A stretch of DNA of 15,969 nucleotides from an uncultured Bacteroidota bacterium (GCA_902766265.1 CACXCY010000109.1:1-15969); one strand, 5' to 3'. Numbered from the stretch's first letter, positions 7,827 through 14,877 are shown. Numbers and translations are program-made. Notes: a model not told the origin generated them from the sequence alone.

Positions 7827-8591
7827 TCAGAAGCTCTCCTTCTGCAGCGTATAGGTATTCCCCAGCACGAGCGTCATCGTCGTGCCGGTGACCGAGAAGC
7901 TACCGGGGAAGGTCTCCTGCGAGCCTGTTTCCCTCATCTCCACATAGCCCGTGCCCGAACGCTCGTTGTAGGTGTACTCTCCCCAGATGGTCTCCGTGCC
8001 GCTCGGGGAGCTGGTGATGAAACTGCAGGAACCCTCCTCCGCCACGGTGAAGCGGTAGGCAATATTACTGCCCGTATAGGTCCAAGCCCCCAACAGCTCG
8101 GCCGCGGTAGGATGGCTGTTGCCGCCGTTGTCACCACCGTTGTCACCGCCGCCGTTCTCCTGCTTCTGTAGCGTATAGGTCTGTCCTTGGACGGTGAGCG
8201 TCATGGTCGAGCCGCTGATGCTGAAAGTGGCTGTGCCCTGTTCCTCTTGGGTCTGCACGTTTCGCAGCACGATGGTGCCGTTGCCGCCCGAGTAGGTGTA
8301 GGAACCCGCGTAAATCTTGTAGTCGTTCTCGCCGCTGGTGTTGGTCGTGATGTTGACGCTGGCCATGCCGTAGTCGAATGACACACCGGCATACACGAAG
8401 CCCTGCTGACCGTTGGTGCCCGTCTGATAAAGCCAGGTGGTACCGTCGAGTGTTGTTGGTGTGCCGCCACCGCCGTTGTTACCACCATTACTACCATTGC
8501 TGCTGTTGCCAGCGTTGTCTTCCTTCTCGGTACAGCCGACCATAGCTGTAAGCGCGAAGGCGACCATCAGAATTGAAAATGCTTTTTTCAT
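7827..8591 (-). CDS. Surface lipoprotein with two tandem beta-domains
   Basis: 254 residues. Type II signal peptide with lipobox MVGC, Cys20 being the lipidation site (MKKAFSILMVAFALTAMVGC), followed by a flexible N/G/S-rich tether (21-47). Two homologous beta-rich domains follow: 48-143 and 165-252, separated by a second Gly/Asn/Asp linker (GGGDNGGDNGGNS). The copies align best at their ends: SISGSTMTLTVQGQTYTLQK against SVTGTTMTLVLGNTYTLQK, and DGTTWLYQ against LLGAWTYT. The fold resembles lipocalin-like or META-like small barrels of Bacteroidota lipoproteins, but no specific family can be named. The linkers are coded by runs of GGN/AAY triplets that look prone to slippage. Expressed from a promoter about 200 bases upstream; ends at the shared terminator. 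Role unknown. Confidence 0.85.
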   Translation of the reverse strand: MKKAFSILMVAFALTAMVGCTEKEDNAGNSSNGSNGGNNGGGGTPTTLDGTTWLYQTGTNGQQGFVYAGVSFDYGMASVNITTNTSGENDYKIYAGSYTYSGGNGTIVLRNVQTQEEQGTATFSISGSTMTLTVQGQTYTLQKQENGGGDNGGDNGGNSHPTAAELLGAWTYTGSNIAYRFTVAEEGSCSFITSSPSGTETIWGEYTYNERSGTGYVEMRETGSQETFPGSFSVTGTTMTLVLGNTYTLQKESF

Positions 8592-8795
8592 AGTTATAAA
8601 GTGTTAGTTATAAATTGAATTGATTGACCATGGTAAAGAACCCTCGCCCCGTTGGCCGCACATCGGCCGCAGAGAGGGCATATATAAGGAAGAAAGCAAA
8701 CGGCACCTCCCGCCGTTTACAATTGTAAATCCTATGGATGATGTAGTAATCAATTCGTTATAAGTGCATTCGCAGAACATGCCGATGACTTTAAG
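8592..8795 (-). promoter_or_regulatory. Long structured 5' leader of the lipoprotein gene
   Basis: From the predicted start site near 8795 to the ATG at 8591 the leader has several inverted repeats: the perfect 14-bp palindrome TTTACAATTGTAAA (8716-8729); the 7-bp stem AAACGGC/GCCGTTT (8698-8704 with 8712-8718), which shares TTT 8716-8718 with the palindrome, so the two cannot form together; and GGCCG/CGGCC (8654-8658, 8664-8668) nested in CCCTC/GAGGG (8641-8645, 8674-8678). No known riboswitch class is recognised. Confidence 0.4.
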
Positions 8796-8801
8796 TGCCT
8801 A

Positions 8802-8833
8802 CAAAGGTAGGAAACTTATGCGAAACAAGCAAA
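8802..8833 (-). promoter_or_regulatory. Promoter of the lipoprotein gene
   Basis: On the minus strand: -33 TTTG (8833-8830), 20 bases, then -7 TACCTTTG (8809-8802). This is a near-ideal match to the Bacteroidota housekeeping promoter and the best one in the window. Confidence 0.75.
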
Positions 8834-9013
8834 TTTATTTCTACAAAAACATCGCACCATCTCTGCATCTCCGCCGTTTTCCTGTGTTCGCCCTTCCGAA
8901 ACCCCGCTATCCCATTTTGTACGATTCTCCCTCCCAAGGCCCTTGCCACCCAAAGAAAAAGTCCGTCGCAGGGGCGGTTTTGACAATTATTTTCCGCAAT
9001 TCCAATTTTTTTG

Positions 9014-9021
9014 TATCTTTG
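9014..9021 (+). promoter_or_regulatory. -7 box for the carboxyltransferase-like gene and rnfA
   Basis: TATCTTTG matches TAnnTTTG. No good TTTG element at the expected distance. Predicted leader of about 130 nt, AT-rich near the start codon and without a Shine-Dalgarno site. Confidence 0.6.
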
Positions 9022-9159
9022 TAAGCCGTTTGGTACATTGCCGTAGAAGCTTTTTGCAGCGCGACGAAGTAGAAATCAGGGCGTTGGATGTACTGAACGA
9101 CAAACGAAACCGGTAGAAGATAAACATTGTTTAACAACATAAAAGCATAATAACAAATC

Positions 9160-10938
9160 ATGGCAAGAGAAATTAAATTCAGTTTGGTCTATCGCGACAT
9201 GTGGCAGTCGTCAGGAAAATATCAACCCCGCGTTGACCAGCTGACCCAGATTGCTCCCGTCATCGTCGACATGGGCTGTTTCGCCCGTGTGGAGACCAAC
9301 GGAGGCGCTTTCGAACAGGTGAACCTGATGTACGGCGAGAACCCCAACAAGGCAGTACGTGCCTGGACCAAGGAGTTCAACAAGGCCGGTATCCAGTGTC
9401 ACATGCTCGAACGCGCGCTGAACGGCCTCCGTATGTACGGCGTCCCGGCCGACGTCCGTCAGCTGATGCCTAAAGTCAAAAAGGCACAGGGTGTGGACAT
9501 CATGCGTTCGTTCTGCGGATTGAACGACCACCGCAATCTGGAACTCTCTATCAAATACGCCAAGGAAGCCGGTATGATTTCCCAGGCCGCCCTGAGCATC
9601 ACCCACTCCAAGATTCACACGGTGGAATACTATGTGAGCTTGGTGGACAAGTTGGTGGAATACGGTGCCGACGAAATCGCCCTCAAGGATATGGCTGGCG
9701 TCGGACGTCCCGCCACGTTGGGACGCCTGGTGGCTGAAATCAAGAAACGTCATCCCCATGTCAAGGTGCAGTACCACGGCCATAGCGGCCCCGGTTTCTC
9801 GATGGCCTCCACCCTCGAAGTGGCCAAAGCAGGTGCCGACGTTATCGACGTAGCTATGGAACCCCTGTCGTGGGGTATGGTGCATCCCGATGTCATCTCT
9901 GTGCAGGCCATGCTGAAAGACGCTGGTTTCGTGGTGCCCGATATCAACATGAACGCCTATATGGAAGCCCGTCGGCTCACCCAGTCGTTTATCGACGACT
10001 TCCTCGGTCTCTATATCAACCCGAAGAACAAAATCAGCAGCTCGTTGCTCGTCGGCTGCGGTTTGCCGGGCGGCATGATGGGGTCGATGATGACCGACCT
10101 CCGTGGCATGCACAACGCCATCAACATGGCTCTCAAGAAGAGCGGCAAGCCGGAAGTGACGTTCGACAACCTGCTGGTGCAGCTCTTCCAGGAAGTTGAG
10201 CTTATCTGGCCCATGCTCGGTTATCCTCCCCTGGTGACTCCCTTCAGCCAGTACACCAAGAATATCGCCTTGATGAACATCATGTCGATGGCACAGGGCA
10301 AACCCCGTTTCAGCAATATTGACAAGGACAGCTGGAGCATGATTCTCGGCAAGGCCGGCAAACTTCCCGGACCGCTGGCTCCCGAAATCGTGGAGCTGGC
10401 CAAGAAAAACGGCTTCGAGTTCTACGACGGCGTGCCGCAGGATGCCTATCCCAACGCGTTGCCCGAATACATCAAGGAGATGGAAGCTAACGGTTGGGAT
10501 CGCGGCGAAGACGACGAAGAGCTGTTCGAACTCGCCATGCACGACCGCCAGTATCGCGACTACAAGTCGGGCATCGCCAAAGAGCGCTTCATCAAAGAGG
10601 TGGAGACGTTGCGTGCCGAGCAGGCCAAAACCCCGAGTGCCCCCGCTGTGGCGGTGGAGAAAGGCACCATGCCCAACTACCTGAGCGAGAAACACCCCAA
10701 CGCCAAACCCATCGTCGCCACGGCTACCGGCCAGGTGCTGTGGGAGCTTGACTTCAACGACAAGAGCGTGCCTCCCGCCCCCGGTCGCCAATACAAGCCC
10801 GGCGAGCAGTTCTGCATCATCCAGTCGTCCTACGCCCTGATGCCCTGTAATGTGGTGGAAGGCGGCAAGCTGATCGACACCTGCGTGGCTCAAGGCACTA
10901 TGGTCAAGAAAGGCGACGTCATCGGCTGGATGGAATAA
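9160..10938 (+). CDS. OadA/pyruvate carboxylase subunit B homologue lacking the biotin lysine
   Basis: 592 residues. Residues about 5-260 form an HMGL-like carboxyltransferase TIM barrel with the metal/carbamyl-lysine region intact (ALKDMAG, K176; YHGHSG, H206 and H208), then a PYC/OADA domain (LPGGMMGSM 302-310; GYPPLVTPFSQYTKN 354-368) and a C-terminal biotinyl-like barrel (about 517-592, TGQVLWEL ... VAQGTMVKKGDVIGWME). By family alignment three positions are changed: the N-terminal R-D-A-H-Q becomes RDMWQ (12-16, His to Trp15); the catalytic Thr near the D-T-A-x-S-x-M-S segment aligns with Met240 in EPLSWGMVHPD; and the E-A-M-K-M biotin site reads QSSYA (555-559), so Tyr558 replaces the biotinylated lysine. 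It therefore cannot carry biotin itself. It may act on another carrier, or have a different lyase/aldolase activity. Cotranscription with rnfA is likely (59-base gap, no promoter seen). Confidence 0.85.
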   Translation: MAREIKFSLVYRDMWQSSGKYQPRVDQLTQIAPVIVDMGCFARVETNGGAFEQVNLMYGENPNKAVRAWTKEFNKAGIQCHMLERALNGLRMYGVPADVRQLMPKVKKAQGVDIMRSFCGLNDHRNLELSIKYAKEAGMISQAALSITHSKIHTVEYYVSLVDKLVEYGADEIALKDMAGVGRPATLGRLVAEIKKRHPHVKVQYHGHSGPGFSMASTLEVAKAGADVIDVAMEPLSWGMVHPDVISVQAMLKDAGFVVPDINMNAYMEARRLTQSFIDDFLGLYINPKNKISSSLLVGCGLPGGMMGSMMTDLRGMHNAINMALKKSGKPEVTFDNLLVQLFQEVELIWPMLGYPPLVTPFSQYTKNIALMNIMSMAQGKPRFSNIDKDSWSMILGKAGKLPGPLAPEIVELAKKNGFEFYDGVPQDAYPNALPEYIKEMEANGWDRGEDDEELFELAMHDRQYRDYKSGIAKERFIKEVETLRAEQAKTPSAPAVAVEKGTMPNYLSEKHPNAKPIVATATGQVLWELDFNDKSVPPAPGRQYKPGEQFCIIQSSYALMPCNVVEGGKLIDTCVAQGTMVKKGDVIGWME

Positions 10939-10997
10939 CCGTCTGCAAGAGCCGCAGGCAGTCGTAAATATAAAAAGAAAACTAAAAAAGTACAATT

Positions 10998-11585
10998 ATG
11001 ACAATAGGTTATTTTGCATTAATCATCGGTGCCATCTTTGTCAACAATGTTGTATTGGCACAGTTCCTCGGCATCTGCCCGTTTCTCGGTGTTTCCAAGG
11101 ATGTCAAGAGTTCCCTGGGTATGGGCGGCGCCGTACTGTTTGTCATGCTGCTGGCCACTCTGGTCACCTACCTCCTCTACCAGTATGTCTTGGTGCCCTG
11201 CAATCTGAAGTATCTGCAGACCATCGCCTATATCCTCGTCATCGCAGGATTGGTGCAGATGGTCGAGATTGTGCTTAAGAAAATCGCCCCGTCGTTGTAC
11301 CAGGCGCTCGGAGTGTTCCTCCCGCTGATTACCACCAACTGCGCCGTGCTTGGCGTAGCCATCCTGGTAGTGCAAAAGGATATGAATCTGATGCAAAGCA
11401 TCGTCTATGCTGCCAGCATCGCCGTGGGCTTCACCCTGGCGTTGGTTATTTTTGCCGGCATCCGCGAGCAGATGGAGCTCACCGGTGTGCCCAAAGGCAT
11501 GAAGGGCGTCCCTATCGCACTTGTGTCCGCCGGTATTCTTGCTATGGCCTTCATGGGATTCAGCGGTCTCGTCCCACTCCCGTAA
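10998..11585 (+). CDS. rnfA: Ion-translocating oxidoreductase (Rnf) complex subunit A
   Basis: 195-residue inner-membrane subunit of the Rnf complex (ferredoxin:NAD+ oxidoreductase coupled to Na+ or H+ transport). It closely follows the RnfA/RsxA pattern: FVNNVVLAQFLGICPFLGVSK at the start (about 14-34), LPLITTNCAVLGVAIL (108-123) and AFMGFSGLVPLP at the end, with six hydrophobic helices. Cys27 and Cys115 sit in the two half-membrane motifs known to ligate the iron centre shared with RnfE. The LGICPFLGVSK loop points to RnfA rather than RnfE or NqrD/NqrE. Usually rnfA closes an rnfBCDGE cluster; here it stands alone behind the carboxyltransferase-like gene, and no other rnf gene is in the window. 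Confidence 0.93.
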   Translation: MTIGYFALIIGAIFVNNVVLAQFLGICPFLGVSKDVKSSLGMGGAVLFVMLLATLVTYLLYQYVLVPCNLKYLQTIAYILVIAGLVQMVEIVLKKIAPSLYQALGVFLPLITTNCAVLGVAILVVQKDMNLMQSIVYAASIAVGFTLALVIFAGIREQMELTGVPKGMKGVPIALVSAGILAMAFMGFSGLVPLP

Positions 11586-11772
11586 GCGCCGAAAGACGTC
11601 GTTTTTTGGCAGCCAAAAATGTTAAAAATAAAGATATTGTCGGGTAAAATAGCCATGATATATTAAGATAATCGCCCAAAAGCCGAAGAAATATCATTGC
11701 TGTAATACAGCGAGTTAGATTGATTTTAAATATTTTTCACTTTATATTTTTCCCCAATATCTGAAATAAGTG

Positions 11773-11780
11773 TACTTTTG
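11773..11780 (+). promoter_or_regulatory. -7 box for the small acidic lipoprotein
   Basis: TACTTTTG matches TAnnTTTG; TTTC at 11749-11752 could be a degenerate -33 element with a 20-base spacer. Predicted start near 11787, leaving a leader of about 42 nt. The surrounding DNA is AT-rich, as for a strongly expressed gene. Confidence 0.6.
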
Positions 11781-11828
11781 CTCCCAAATTTTCACGAACA
11801 TTAAAATAAACCTTTAAATTACAAAGAG

Positions 11829-12023
11829 ATGAAAAAAGTAATGTTTTTAATGGCAGTTGCCGGCATGTTTGCTTTCGCAGCTTGCAACAATCAACCCGCT
11901 GAAGAACCCGCTACCGAGGAAATCACCACTGAGGAAGTCGTTGAAGCTCCTGCTACCGACGAAGCCGCAGCTGAGGAAGCTCCCGTAGAGGAAGCTGCTG
12001 TTGAAACCGCTGTTGCTGAATAA
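11829..12023 (+). CDS. Tiny, highly acidic lipoprotein
   Basis: 64 residues. Signal peptide MKKVMFLMAVAGMFAFAAC with a lipobox (FAAC) and lipidation at Cys19. The 46-residue mature part is made almost wholly of Glu, Ala, Thr, Val and Pro: 14 Glu and 1 Asp with no Lys, Arg or His, in loose repeats of the form A-x-E-E (PAEEPATEEITTEE, AAAEEAPVEEAA). It would be intrinsically disordered and strongly negative in the periplasm or on the surface. It has its own promoter and a strong terminator, so it is a single-gene transcript. Small lipoproteins like this occur in Bacteroidota, but no function is established that I can name; a charge buffer, cation binder or spacer are guesses. Confidence 0.8.
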   Translation: MKKVMFLMAVAGMFAFAACNNQPAEEPATEEITTEEVVEAPATDEAAAEEAPVEEAAVETAVAE

Positions 12024-12051
12024 GCGACTCCATTTCAAACACAGAATGAAG

Positions 12052-12077
12052 AACCGCTCAATTGAGCGGTTTTTTTT
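12052..12077 (+). terminator. Intrinsic terminator of the acidic lipoprotein gene
   Basis: AACCGCTCAATTGAGCGGTT (12052-12071) is a perfect 20-base palindrome (8-bp stem, AATT loop) continued by eight T residues. Textbook rho-independent terminator. Confidence 0.93.
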
Positions 12078-12155
12078 GTGCCCGCCTGTAGCGCCTGTCG
12101 CCTCCGTCGGGAGGTGGTGCAGTCGCACGGGGGCGCACAGGAGGGATAAACAAAG

Positions 12156-12185
12156 AGCAGGGACGTCCGGGAGGGCGCCCCTGCT
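12156..12185 (-). terminator. Probable trpS terminator
   Basis: Stem AGCAGGG (12156-12162) / CCCTGCT (12179-12185). On the minus strand it follows the trpS stop by about 30 bases and runs into CTTTGTTT, a modest T-rich tail. Confidence 0.5.
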
Positions 12186-12215
12186 GTATATAGGGTAACT
12201 CTTTGCGGAAAAGAA

Positions 12216-13214
12216 TCAGTTGCGGTAGCCGATCACGTGCCGCACCTCCGTCAACGTGCGCAGGGCACTCTCGTGAGCTTTGTCGCGCCCCATGTCCATG
12301 ATGCGGCGCAGCTTGTCCTCGTCGGCAGCAATCTCGTTGATGCGTTCGCGCAGGGGGGTGGTGAAAGCCACCATATCCTCGGCCAGCTGCTTCTTCAGGT
12401 CGCCATAGCGTATCTGGCAGTGGTTGTACAGATCGTCGAAATACGCCACCGTATCGGGCGTGGAAACCGCCTTCATCAGCGTAAAGAGGTTCTCAATCTC
12501 CACCGGCTTGGTCTGGTTCATGGCTTCAGGGCCGTTGTCGGTTTTGGCGCGCATGATTTTCTTCTTGATGACCGACGGCTCGTCGTTGAGGAATATGCAG
12601 TTGGCTTCGCCCTCTGACTTGCCCATCTTTCCGCTACCGTCCAGCCCCGGAATCTTGATCAGGTTGTCGTTGTAGTTGAATGCCTGCGGCAAGGGAAATA
12701 CCTCGTTCTTGTACATATTGTTGAAGCGGTTGGCAAAAGTGCGGGTCATCTCCAGATGCTGCTCCTGGTCTTTGCCCACGGGCACCTTGGTGGCTTTGTG
12801 GATGAGTATGTCGGCAGCCATGAGGGTGGGGTAGGTCAGCAGTCCCGCGTTGACGTTGTTGGGTTGCTGGCGCACCTTGTCTTTGAAGGCAGCCACGCGC
12901 TCCAGTTCCCCGAGGTAGGCGTTCATGTTGAGGAACAGGTAGAGCTCTATGGTCTCGGGCAGGTCGCTCTGCAGGTAGATGGTGGCCTTCTCAGGGTCCA
13001 GCCCGCAAGCCAGATACTGTATGAGAATCTGCCGGGCGTTGTTGTAGAGGTTGTCCGGCGTGGGATGCGTGGTCAGCGAATGGTAGTCGGCAATAAAGAA
13101 GAAGCAGTCAAAATCATCCTGCATCCTGACAAAATTGCGCAGGGCGCCAAAATAGTTGCCCACATGGAGGTTGCCCGTTGGACGGATGCCGCTGCATACG
13201 ATTTCTTTAGACAT
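12216..13214 (-). CDS. trpS: Tryptophan--tRNA ligase
   Basis: 332 residues, normal for bacterial TrpRS; joins tryptophan to tRNA-Trp with ATP. Class I synthetase signatures: the HIGH-type motif in GIRPTGNLHVGNYFGAL (9-25, HVGN 17-20) and the KMSKS-type loop as GSGKMGKSEGE (193-203, KMGKS 196-200). Further family blocks are IADYHSLTTHP (41-51), YLACGLDPEKATIYLQSD, YPTLMAADILIHKATKVPVGKDQ and QHLEMTR. Ser to Gly inside the KMSKS loop is the only deviation noticed. Start ATG 13214 gives MSKEIVCSGIRPTG, the expected N-terminus. It is a single-gene unit divergent from the guanylyltransferase gene; no clear -7 box was found for it and no T-box-like leader is seen. Confidence 0.96.
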   Translation of the reverse strand: MSKEIVCSGIRPTGNLHVGNYFGALRNFVRMQDDFDCFFFIADYHSLTTHPTPDNLYNNARQILIQYLACGLDPEKATIYLQSDLPETIELYLFLNMNAYLGELERVAAFKDKVRQQPNNVNAGLLTYPTLMAADILIHKATKVPVGKDQEQHLEMTRTFANRFNNMYKNEVFPLPQAFNYNDNLIKIPGLDGSGKMGKSEGEANCIFLNDEPSVIKKKIMRAKTDNGPEAMNQTKPVEIENLFTLMKAVSTPDTVAYFDDLYNHCQIRYGDLKKQLAEDMVAFTTPLRERINEIAADEDKLRRIMDMGRDKAHESALRTLTEVRHVIGYRN

Positions 13215-13551
13215 GGCGTATATTTTTAGAAACTGTTTAAATTTGATTGTTGGAATTTGTTATGCGTATAAGCGAACAGATTTTTATTCTTTCTGAAGGC
13301 GCAATGGGGGTCCATTGTAACTGAAGAAAGAAGGAAAATATGTCGTTTAGATGCTTTAAGAAAAACATTGAATTAATTTTAAACGGTTTCTTGGTTCCCT
13401 GCCCGGCGGCAGGCGACAAAAAACATCATATATTACGCAAAATAGACAATAATATTTTCCCGTTCGCCGAAATGTTTGTAACTTTGCAGTCGTGTTGGGC
13501 CCCTGCGAACGACGTCGGAGGGCCCCGATAGTGCCAAAAACAGAACAATCT
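13215..13551. other. Divergent intergenic region, trpS / guanylyltransferase
   Basis: 337 bases. Contains the plus-strand -7 box at 13479-13486 and two small hairpins: CAATGG/CCATTG (13302-13307, 13312-13317) and CCTGCC/GGCAGG (13398-13403, 13408-13413). No convincing minus-strand promoter for trpS and no coding sequence was recognised. Confidence 0.6.
13479..13486 (+). promoter_or_regulatory. -7 box for the guanylyltransferase gene
   Basis: TAACTTTG matches TAnnTTTG; the -33 element is weak. It predicts a start near 13493, which rules out the in-frame GTG 13492 and supports ATG 13552 as the translation start. Confidence 0.65.
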
Positions 13552-14628
13552 ATGCAGAACTATTGTATCATTATGGCCGGCGGTATTGGTAGCCGATTCT
13601 GGCCGCTCAGCAAGAATAACTACCCCAAACAGTTCCTCGACATCTTCGGCACGGGGAAAAGTTTTATACGGGGCACCTTCGAGCGTTTCCTCCCCGTGGT
13701 GCCCGTCGAGAATTTCCTCGTCGTCACCAACGAGAACTACCGCGCCCTCGTCCTGGAGCATCTCCCCGAGCTGAAGGCCGACCAGGTGCTGTGCGAACCC
13801 ATGCGCCGCAACACCGCCCCATGCATCGCCTACGCCACCTATCGCATCAAATCGCTTACCCCCGAGGCCAATATCGTCGTCACTCCCGCCGACCATCTGG
13901 TGACCAACGAGCGCGAGTTCCAGCGCATCATCCAGATGGGATTCGACTTTGTGTCGCAACCCGACTATAAGGACGCCCTGCTGACCATCGGCATCAACCC
14001 CTCGCGTCCCGAAACCGGCTACGGCTACATCGAAGTACCCTCCGACGTCATGCAGCAAGGCCGCGAGTCGCGCGTGGTAAGCGTCGCCAGTTTCAAGGAA
14101 AAACCCGACCTCGAAGGCGCCAAGAAGTTTCTGGCCGCAGGCAACTACTTCTGGAACTCCGGCATCTTCATCTGGAGCATGGAAGGCATCCTCGACGCCT
14201 ACCACCTTTTCCTGCCCGAAATGGCCGCGTTGTTCGACAGCGGCGCCGCCTCATTCGGCACCCCCCGCGAGCAGGCCTTCATCAACGAGAAATTCCCCCA
14301 ATGCGAGAATATCAGCATCGACTACGGCGTCATGGAGCGCTCCCAGAGCCGTTACACTATCCCCGCCGACTTCGGATGGAGCGACATCGGCACCTGGGGC
14401 TCCTTCTACACCCATGCCGCCCACGACGCTGACGGCAACGCCCTGTTGGGCAACATCGTCGTCCGCGAAAGTCGCGACAGCGTCATCAACATAGAGGAGG
14501 GGACCGAAGCCATCGTGCAAGGGCTCGACAATTGCCTGGTGGCCTATCGCGACCGCTCCCTGCTCGTGTGCCGCTTGAGCGACGAACAGCGCATCAAAGA
14601 GTGGGTCGAGGCCCTCGGCAGCAAATAG
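13552..14628 (+). CDS. manC: Mannose-1-phosphate guanylyltransferase
   Basis: 358 residues from ATG 13552; makes GDP-mannose from GTP and mannose-1-phosphate, the donor for mannose, fucose and rhamnose-type sugars in capsules, O-antigen and glycoproteins. Nucleotidyltransferase signature IMAGGIGSRFWPLSK (7-21) with YPKQFLD (24-30), then CEPMRRNTAPCIAYA (81-95), VVTPADHLV (109-117), RPETGYGYIE (152-161), FKEKPD (181-186), GNYFWNSGIFIW (197-208), SIDYGVMERS (255-264) and DFGWSDIGTWGSFY (273-286). It lacks the C-terminal phosphomannose isomerase domain of two-domain ManC/AlgA enzymes, which is normal for Bacteroidota. A GTG 60 bases upstream is in frame but falls at the predicted transcription start. 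Single-gene unit with its own promoter and terminator. Confidence 0.94.
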   Translation: MQNYCIIMAGGIGSRFWPLSKNNYPKQFLDIFGTGKSFIRGTFERFLPVVPVENFLVVTNENYRALVLEHLPELKADQVLCEPMRRNTAPCIAYATYRIKSLTPEANIVVTPADHLVTNEREFQRIIQMGFDFVSQPDYKDALLTIGINPSRPETGYGYIEVPSDVMQQGRESRVVSVASFKEKPDLEGAKKFLAAGNYFWNSGIFIWSMEGILDAYHLFLPEMAALFDSGAASFGTPREQAFINEKFPQCENISIDYGVMERSQSRYTIPADFGWSDIGTWGSFYTHAAHDADGNALLGNIVVRESRDSVINIEEGTEAIVQGLDNCLVAYRDRSLLVCRLSDEQRIKEWVEALGSK

Positions 14629-14652
14629 CCCGCAGCATCGGGACAAAGGAAA

Positions 14653-14690
14653 CAGGGACGACAGCCATGCTGTTGTCCCTGCATTCTTTT
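14653..14690 (+). terminator. Intrinsic terminator of the guanylyltransferase gene
   Basis: CAGGGACGACAGC (14653-14665) pairs with GCTGTTGTCCCTG (14669-14681) over 13 positions including one G-T pair, loop CAT, followed by CATTCTTTT. The T-rich end abuts the 3' end of the minus-strand small gene, so it may serve both. Confidence 0.8.
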
Positions 14691-14877
14691 AATTGAGGTA
14701 GAGTTTTATCTTCACATCGCCGATGTTCACATGCTGGATGCAGCGCGCATAGGACTTGATGTTACGGATAACTCGTTGAGAAGGGCGACAGATGCTTACC
14801 GATTTCAAAGATGTATTTGTGCTTGAACCCTCTTGATGAAGGCCCGGAATGAAATCATAGTCTTGCATCATAAGCAC
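14689..14877 (-). CDS. Small protein of unknown function (about 60 aa)
   Basis: 62 residues from ATG 14877; starts at ATG 14871 or 14868 (MMQDYDFIPGL) are equally possible. No signal peptide or membrane helix. The middle and end, VSICRPSQRVIRNIKSYARC (27-46) and VNIGDVKIKLYLN (50-62), combine a PS-x-x-V-x-x-NI-x-x-YAR segment with an amphipathic terminal strand. I believe short Bacteroidota proteins with this layout exist, but that is from memory and unverified. Support for coding: normal codon composition, a natural stop and no larger overlapping gene on either strand. The terminator hairpin of the guanylyltransferase gene lies just beyond its stop. Its upstream leader is the unusual non-coding stretch at 14878-15365. 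Function unknown. Confidence 0.55.
   Translation of the reverse strand: MLMMQDYDFIPGLHQEGSSTNTSLKSVSICRPSQRVIRNIKSYARCIQHVNIGDVKIKLYLN

Larger units (their letters stand above)
8592..9159. other. Divergent intergenic region
   Basis: 568 bases between the minus-strand lipoprotein and the plus-strand carboxyltransferase-like gene. It holds a complete minus-strand promoter (8802-8833), its roughly 200-nt structured leader, and a plus-strand -7 box (9014-9021) with a 138-nt leader. Short frames here (for example 8764-9024 plus and 8907-9161 minus) have no recognisable composition or start context and are not called. Confidence 0.7.

Noticed and set aside
8980..8985. TTGACA as a sigma-70 -35 element upstream of the carboxyltransferase-like gene
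   Set aside because: The Bacteroidota primary sigma factor does not use this hexamer and the distance to the TAnnTTTG box is about 28 bases; probably coincidence.
8764..9024. 86-codon plus-strand frame in the intergenic region
   Set aside because: It runs across the lipoprotein promoter and the next gene's -7 box, has no signal or domain and has a composition unlike neighbouring genes.
9211..10995. 594-codon open frame on the minus strand
   Set aside because: Exact shadow of the carboxyltransferase-like gene; rich in His, Val and Gly with no recognisable family and no promoter.
11603..11619. TTTTTGG-CAG-CCAAAAA hairpin as an rnfA terminator
   Set aside because: The stem is weak and no T run follows, so I cannot call it a terminator.
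13426..14205. 259-codon minus-strand frame
   Set aside because: Antisense to the guanylyltransferase gene; composition is typical of a shadow frame.
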